64,000 bases of DNA from an uncultured Spirochaetales bacterium (lineage in GTDB: Bacteria > Spirochaetota > Spirochaetia > Sphaerochaetales > Sphaerochaetaceae), in NCBI GenBank assembly GCA_949297785.1, contig CASFTW010000006.1:34060-98059 (forward strand), in the 5' to 3' direction. The position numbers were made by a program, and so were the translations under genes. The notes under the pieces are model-generated. The model did not search any database. It was not told where the DNA came from and saw nothing but the letters and a program-made list of their open reading frames with translations. Shown here piece by piece: positions 60,497 to 64,000 of the stretch (position 1 is its first letter; each line of letters opens with the position of its first letter).

Positions 60497-63012
60497 GCAA
60501 ATACCCATTCACCGATATTGAGAAAAAATGGCAGAAATACTGGGAGGATCATGATACCTTCCACGTCACAGAGGATCCTTCATTCCCCAAAGACAAGAGG
60601 CTTTATGTCCTCGACATGTTCCCCTATCCATCGGGAGCAGGCCTTCATGTGGGACATCCTGAAGGATACACGGCAACAGACATCTACTCACGTTTCTACA
60701 GGATGAGAGGTTATAACGTGCTTCATCCGATGGGATTCGATTCCTTCGGCCTTCCTGCCGAGAACTATGCGATAAAAACCGGCACCCACCCGAGAGTGAC
60801 CACAAGAAAGAACATCGACAACTTCCGCCGTCAGATCAAAAGCCTCGGAATGTGCTATGACTGGGACAGGGAAATCAGCACATGCGAGGAGGATTACTAC
60901 CACTGGACACAGTGGATCTTCCTCCAGCTTTACAAAAAGGGCCTCGCATACGAAGCCCATACACCCATCAACTGGTGTCCTTCCTGCAAGACAGGACTTG
61001 CAAACGAGGAAGTGAAGGAAGGAAAATGCGAACGCTGCGGCTCTCCCGTCGAGAGAAAGAACATCAGGCAGTGGATGCTGAAGATCACAGCATATGCAGA
61101 TGAACTTCTCAAAGGTCTTGATGACCTCGACTGGCCGGAGTCGGTCAAGCTGATGCAGAGGAACTGGATCGGACGCAGTGAAGGTGCCGCCGTGTTCTTC
61201 AGTCTTGAAAACATGGATGAAAAGCTTGAAGTCTACACCACACGCTGTGACACGCTTTTCGGCGCCACATACATGGTCATCGCCCCGGAGCATCCGCTTG
61301 TTGAAAAGCTCACGACAGCAGAACAGAAAGATGCAGTGGAAGCCTACATAAAGGAAGCTGCAAGAAAGAGCGATCTTGACAGAACAGACCTGGCAAAGGA
61401 AAAAACGGGTGTTTTCTCCGGCTCCTATGCCATCAATCCGGTTAACGGAAAGAGAATCCCGATATGGATTGCCGACTATGTACTCATCAGCTACGGCACC
61501 GGTGCAATCATGGCCGTTCCGGCACACGACACAAGAGACTGGGAGTTTGCGAAGAAATTCAATCTGCCGATCATAGAGGTTCTCAAAAGCGAAGTCGACG
61601 TGCAGGAACAGGCATGGACGGAAGACGGCATTCATGTGAACTCCGGCTTCCTTGACGGTCTCAACAAGGCAGATGCCATTGCGAAGATGCTGGAATTCCT
61701 CGAAGAGAAGAAATGCGGACACAAGGCTGTGAACTACAAGCTCAGGGACTGGGTATTCTCACGCCAGCGCTACTGGGGTGAGCCGATTCCCCTCATCCAC
61801 TGCGACCACTGCGGTATCGTACCGGTACCGGAGGATCAGCTTCCCCTCACTCTTCCCGAAGTTTCAAAATATGAACCATCCGGCACAGGTGAAAGCCCGC
61901 TTGTAAACATAGACTCCTGGGTGAACACAACATGTCCGGTCTGCGGCAGACCCGCAAAGAGAGAGACCAACACAATGCCTCAGTGGGCAGGTTCATGCTG
62001 GTACTATCTGCGTTATATCGATCCGAAGAATGAAAAGGCCTTTGTCGATACTGAGAAAGAAAAGTACTGGATGCCTGTCGACCTTTACATCGGCGGTGCA
62101 GAACATGCGGTTCTCCACCTTCTGTATGCCCGTTTCTGGCATCATGTGCTTTATGACCTCGGTCTTGTCTCCACCAAGGAACCGTTCCAGAAGCTTGTGA
62201 ACCAGGGAATGATCATATCATTCGCATACAAGAAGAAGAAGAACGGAATCATCATCGCAACAGACAAGGTCAGCGAGAAATCACCGGGAGTTTATGTTGA
62301 AACAGAAACAGGCGAACCCGTTGAGCAGATCGTCACGAAGATGAGCAAGAGTCTCAAGAACGTCATCAACCCGGACAACGTCATCAAGGACTACGGTGCC
62401 GACACAATGCGTGTTTATGAGATGTTCATGGGTCCTCTCACAATGTCAAAGCCGTGGTCAACACAGGGAACAATCGGTGTCTACCGCTTTCTTGACAGGA
62501 TCTGGAGAATCGCGACAGAGAAGAAGATTGAGGATATTGCAGTACCTGAAGAACTCAACAAAACTCTTCACAAGACAATAAAGAAAGTCACGAATGATAC
62601 CGCGACCCTCAACTTCAACACTGCGATAAGCCAGATGATGGTTCTCGTGAATGAGATGAACAGGCTTGATGTCATACCGAAGACAGTCCTGGAAAAACTT
62701 GCCCTTCTCCTTTCACCATACACCCCGCATCTTGCTGAGGAACTGTGGGAGATGCTCGGCCACCAGCCCAGCATTGCAAACGAAGCATGGCCGACATATG
62801 ATGAGGCGCTGTGCAGCGAAGACACAATCGAAATGGTTGTTCAGGTCAACGGCAAGCTCAGGGCAAGGATCCCGATGCTGAAGAGCGCAAGCAAGGAAGA
62901 GATGCTTGACACAGCAAAGAAGAATGAGAAGATCATTCCTTACCTCGACGACAAGACACTTGTCAAGGAAATCGTGGTTCCGGGCAAGCTTGTGAACCTC
63001 GTTGTAAAATAA
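60493..63012 (+). CDS. leuS: Leucyl-tRNA synthetase
   Basis: 839-residue class I synthetase that charges tRNA-Leu. The HIGH signature appears as [18 protein letters not shown], a zinc ribbon as [21 protein letters not shown], the editing domain insert has [20 protein letters not shown], and the KMSKS loop reads [14 protein letters not shown]. The C-terminal anticodon-binding part ends in KLVNLVVK. Length is typical for bacteria. The start ATG has no strong ribosome site and overlaps a possible small frame. Confidence 0.97.
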   Translation: MSKYPFTDIEKKWQKYWEDHDTFHVTEDPSFPKDKRLYVLDMFPYPSGAGLHVGHPEGYTATDIYSRFYRMRGYNVLHPMGFDSFGLPAENYAIKTGTHPRVTTRKNIDNFRRQIKSLGMCYDWDREISTCEEDYYHWTQWIFLQLYKKGLAYEAHTPINWCPSCKTGLANEEVKEGKCERCGSPVERKNIRQWMLKITAYADELLKGLDDLDWPESVKLMQRNWIGRSEGAAVFFSLENMDEKLEVYTTRCDTLFGATYMVIAPEHPLVEKLTTAEQKDAVEAYIKEAARKSDLDRTDLAKEKTGVFSGSYAINPVNGKRIPIWIADYVLISYGTGAIMAVPAHDTRDWEFAKKFNLPIIEVLKSEVDVQEQAWTEDGIHVNSGFLDGLNKADAIAKMLEFLEEKKCGHKAVNYKLRDWVFSRQRYWGEPIPLIHCDHCGIVPVPEDQLPLTLPEVSKYEPSGTGESPLVNIDSWVNTTCPVCGRPAKRETNTMPQWAGSCWYYLRYIDPKNEKAFVDTEKEKYWMPVDLYIGGAEHAVLHLLYARFWHHVLYDLGLVSTKEPFQKLVNQGMIISFAYKKKKNGIIIATDKVSEKSPGVYVETETGEPVEQIVTKMSKSLKNVINPDNVIKDYGADTMRVYEMFMGPLTMSKPWSTQGTIGVYRFLDRIWRIATEKKIEDIAVPEELNKTLHKTIKKVTNDTATLNFNTAISQMMVLVNEMNRLDVIPKTVLEKLALLLSPYTPHLAEELWEMLGHQPSIANEAWPTYDEALCSEDTIEMVVQVNGKLRARIPMLKSASKEEMLDTAKKNEKIIPYLDDKTLVKEIVVPGKLVNLVVK

Positions 63013-63037
63013 AGAACTGAAATACAAAATCAATACA

Positions 63038-63070
63038 GGGAAGAGTCAGAATACAGGCTCTTCCCTTTTT
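63038..63070 (+). terminator. Terminator of leuS
   Basis: Perfect 8-bp stem GGGAAGAG / CTCTTCCC with a 12-base loop running into TTTTTT, 25 bp past the leuS stop. Confidence 0.92.
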
Positions 63071-63127
63071 TCCATATTTGTTCAATCCCTGTTTTTAAAT
63101 TTTACAAATTTATCTCATTTGTCTATA

Positions 63128-63191
63128 TTGACAAAATTTTCATATTTGTAATATAAAGCACATGTTTGACAGTTTATAGGATTTTGTCAAA
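63128..63191 (+). promoter_or_regulatory. Promoter and leader of the beta-barrel protein gene
   Basis: TTGACA (63128-63133) and TATAAA (63152-63157) at 18-bp spacing in a very AT-rich stretch. Downstream, TTTGACA (63165-63171) and TGTCAAA (63185-63191) form a 7-bp inverted repeat in the 5' leader, a candidate operator or mRNA hairpin. Confidence 0.55.
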
Positions 63192-63220
63192 TAAAATTTC
63201 TGATAATGGAGACAAATGAA

Positions 63221-63847
63221 ATGAAAAAAATTATTCTTGCTCTCGCTGTTCTCGCAGCAGTTGTATGTCCTGTTTTCGCAGGTGAAAGCTGGATCGGTGT
63301 CACAACAGGTCCTGCTTTTGAAATCTCAAAAGAAGGTGATGCTGATGCATACACAGATTTCAATTGGGATGTAAATGTTGAAGGTGCCTACTACTTCAAT
63401 GAGGCAGAAACAATTGGTATTGGCGCTAAGCTTGGTCTTGGTTTCAATTATGCAACATCTCTTGATATCCCTGCAAATATGGAAAACCCTGCTTCAGGTA
63501 CAAGACTTGCACCGGCAGTAACATTCCAGTACAGACTCGGTCTTACAGATGCTCTTGATCTCAGAATGGGAGCAGGTCTTCAGTATGTCCATGTATTCAT
63601 GAATGGATATCCAAAAGAAATATATGGATATAAAGTAGAACTTGCACAGGATAATCTTGAAATTGTTGCAAATGCTGATGTTGTATATAGCATCGGTGAT
63701 TTCCAGGTATTCGGCGGCATTGATCTTGGTGTATCAGTACTGTGTCATTTAACTACTACTGTGATGGGACACAGCGAAGGTGAATTCATCACAGACGGTT
63801 TCCAGATGTCCATCACTCCGAGAATCGGTGTTTCCTACGCATTCTAA
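63221..63847 (+). CDS. Outer-membrane beta-barrel-like protein of unknown function
   Basis: 208-residue exported protein. The signal peptide MKKIILALAVLAAVVCPVFA is followed by GESWIGV. The mature chain alternates polar and hydrophobic residues with Gly and aromatics, as in small outer-membrane barrels (IGIGAKLGLGFNYATSL, LDLRMGAGLQYVHVF), and ends in TPRIGVSYAF with the C-terminal Phe typical of barrels. GGAG lies 9 bases before the chosen ATG; an ATG five codons earlier overlaps that site. A specific job cannot be assigned. Confidence 0.75.
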   Translation: MKKIILALAVLAAVVCPVFAGESWIGVTTGPAFEISKEGDADAYTDFNWDVNVEGAYYFNEAETIGIGAKLGLGFNYATSLDIPANMENPASGTRLAPAVTFQYRLGLTDALDLRMGAGLQYVHVFMNGYPKEIYGYKVELAQDNLEIVANADVVYSIGDFQVFGGIDLGVSVLCHLTTTVMGHSEGEFITDGFQMSITPRIGVSYAF

Positions 63848-63873
63848 TTGCATTAAGGATACTGGTTATCAGG

Positions 63874-63899
63874 CCTGCCGTGAATTGCGGCAGGTTTTT
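63874..63899 (+). terminator. Terminator of the beta-barrel protein gene
   Basis: Perfect 7-bp stem CCTGCCG / CGGCAGG with a 7-base loop, then TTTTTA, 27 bp past the stop. Confidence 0.9.
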
Positions 63900-63939
63900 A
63901 TTTTAAAAATCCTGTTTTGCACCGTGGATATGGAAATAA

Positions 63940-63960
63940 GCGAATAAAGCGTTTATTCGC
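63940..63960. repeat. Perfect 9-3-9 inverted repeat near the window end
   Basis: GCGAATAAA and TTTATTCGC flank GCG. The outer motif TAAGCGAA (63937-63944) recurs inverted as TTCGCTTA at 63992-63999. The purpose is not clear from this window; an operator for a gene beyond the right edge is one option. Confidence 0.55.
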
Positions 63961-64000
63961 CATATAGAGCCCTAAAACGCAGTAAAATTGGTTCGCTTAG

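Noticed and set aside
60688..61722. A 344-codon open frame on the minus strand
   Set aside because: It is antisense to leuS, whose HIGH, zinc and editing blocks are intact.
1..64000. CRISPR array or cas genes
   Set aside because: No regularly spaced direct repeats and no cas gene; the only RuvC protein is TnpB-like.

Overview
The window reads as one replicon segment of a fermentative, host- or plant-fibre-associated bacterium with a Gram-negative envelope: there are Cys-lipoproteins, a signal-peptide beta-barrel-like protein and periplasmic binding proteins. The BmpA/TmpC-type nucleoside importer, the sugar importers paired with YesMN or AraC regulators, and the membrane pyrophosphatase fit the Spirochaetota best (Treponema/Sphaerochaeta-like). 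That assignment is inference from gene content; no rRNA gene is present to fix it.

Layout. 1-2475: the start of a ThpR-like gene (minus), then a GntR regulator, a lone ABC ATPase and a flavodoxin (plus). 2478-4078: a ParB-fold protein and a metallophosphoesterase. 4227-11451: a long minus-strand nucleoside salvage operon, bmpA-nupO-nupP-nupQ-punA-cupin-SDR, with a strong promoter and internal hairpins. 11632-19645: an ABC importer with a GH105 hydrolase and, upstream, a 1073-residue hybrid LacI-sensor/kinase-like/AraC regulator. 19872-25063: uxaB-uxaA-uxaC plus an IclR regulator (plus). 25123-28472: two low-GC lipoproteins that share an upstream palindrome, flanking a rhamnogalacturonan acetylesterase-like SGNH hydrolase. 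28694-31624: tRNA-Val, a deleted Fic gene and hppA. 31894-34046: divergent kdgK and eda (with a VOC domain). 34265-36428: a tnpB-only IS200/IS605-type element and an orphan RelB/DinJ antitoxin. 36765-41666: a YwaF-like membrane protein, a GH28 polygalacturonase, a sugar isomerase, a long thymidine kinase and deoC. 41771-53080: GH36, GH97, a second ABC importer and a YesNM two-component system. 53291-59394: a membrane-anchored Nudix protein, YigZ, a broken HigA antitoxin, an M28 peptidase, a DUF3990/XRE pair with its own operator, and a MATE exporter. 59436-63847: a MerR regulator, leuS and an outer-membrane-type protein.

How it works together. GH28, GH105, the acetylesterase and the first importer would cut and import pectin. 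UxaC, UxaB and UxaA convert galacturonate to 2-keto-3-deoxygluconate, KdgK phosphorylates it and Eda cleaves it to pyruvate and glyceraldehyde-3-phosphate. This gives a complete isomerase pathway in one 30-kb stretch. The second locus looks built for alpha-galactosides or pectin side chains. The nucleoside importer, PunA, DeoC and thymidine kinase form a separate salvage theme.

The most interesting accessory item is the DUF3990/XRE pair. It has the layout of a toxin-antitoxin module, and a perfect 18-bp palindrome fills the -35/-10 spacer of its promoter. Other items worth attention are the zinc-finger-less TnpB with a possible omega RNA, the hybrid sensor-regulator that lacks its phospho-acceptor histidine, and the palindrome shared by the two lipoprotein genes.
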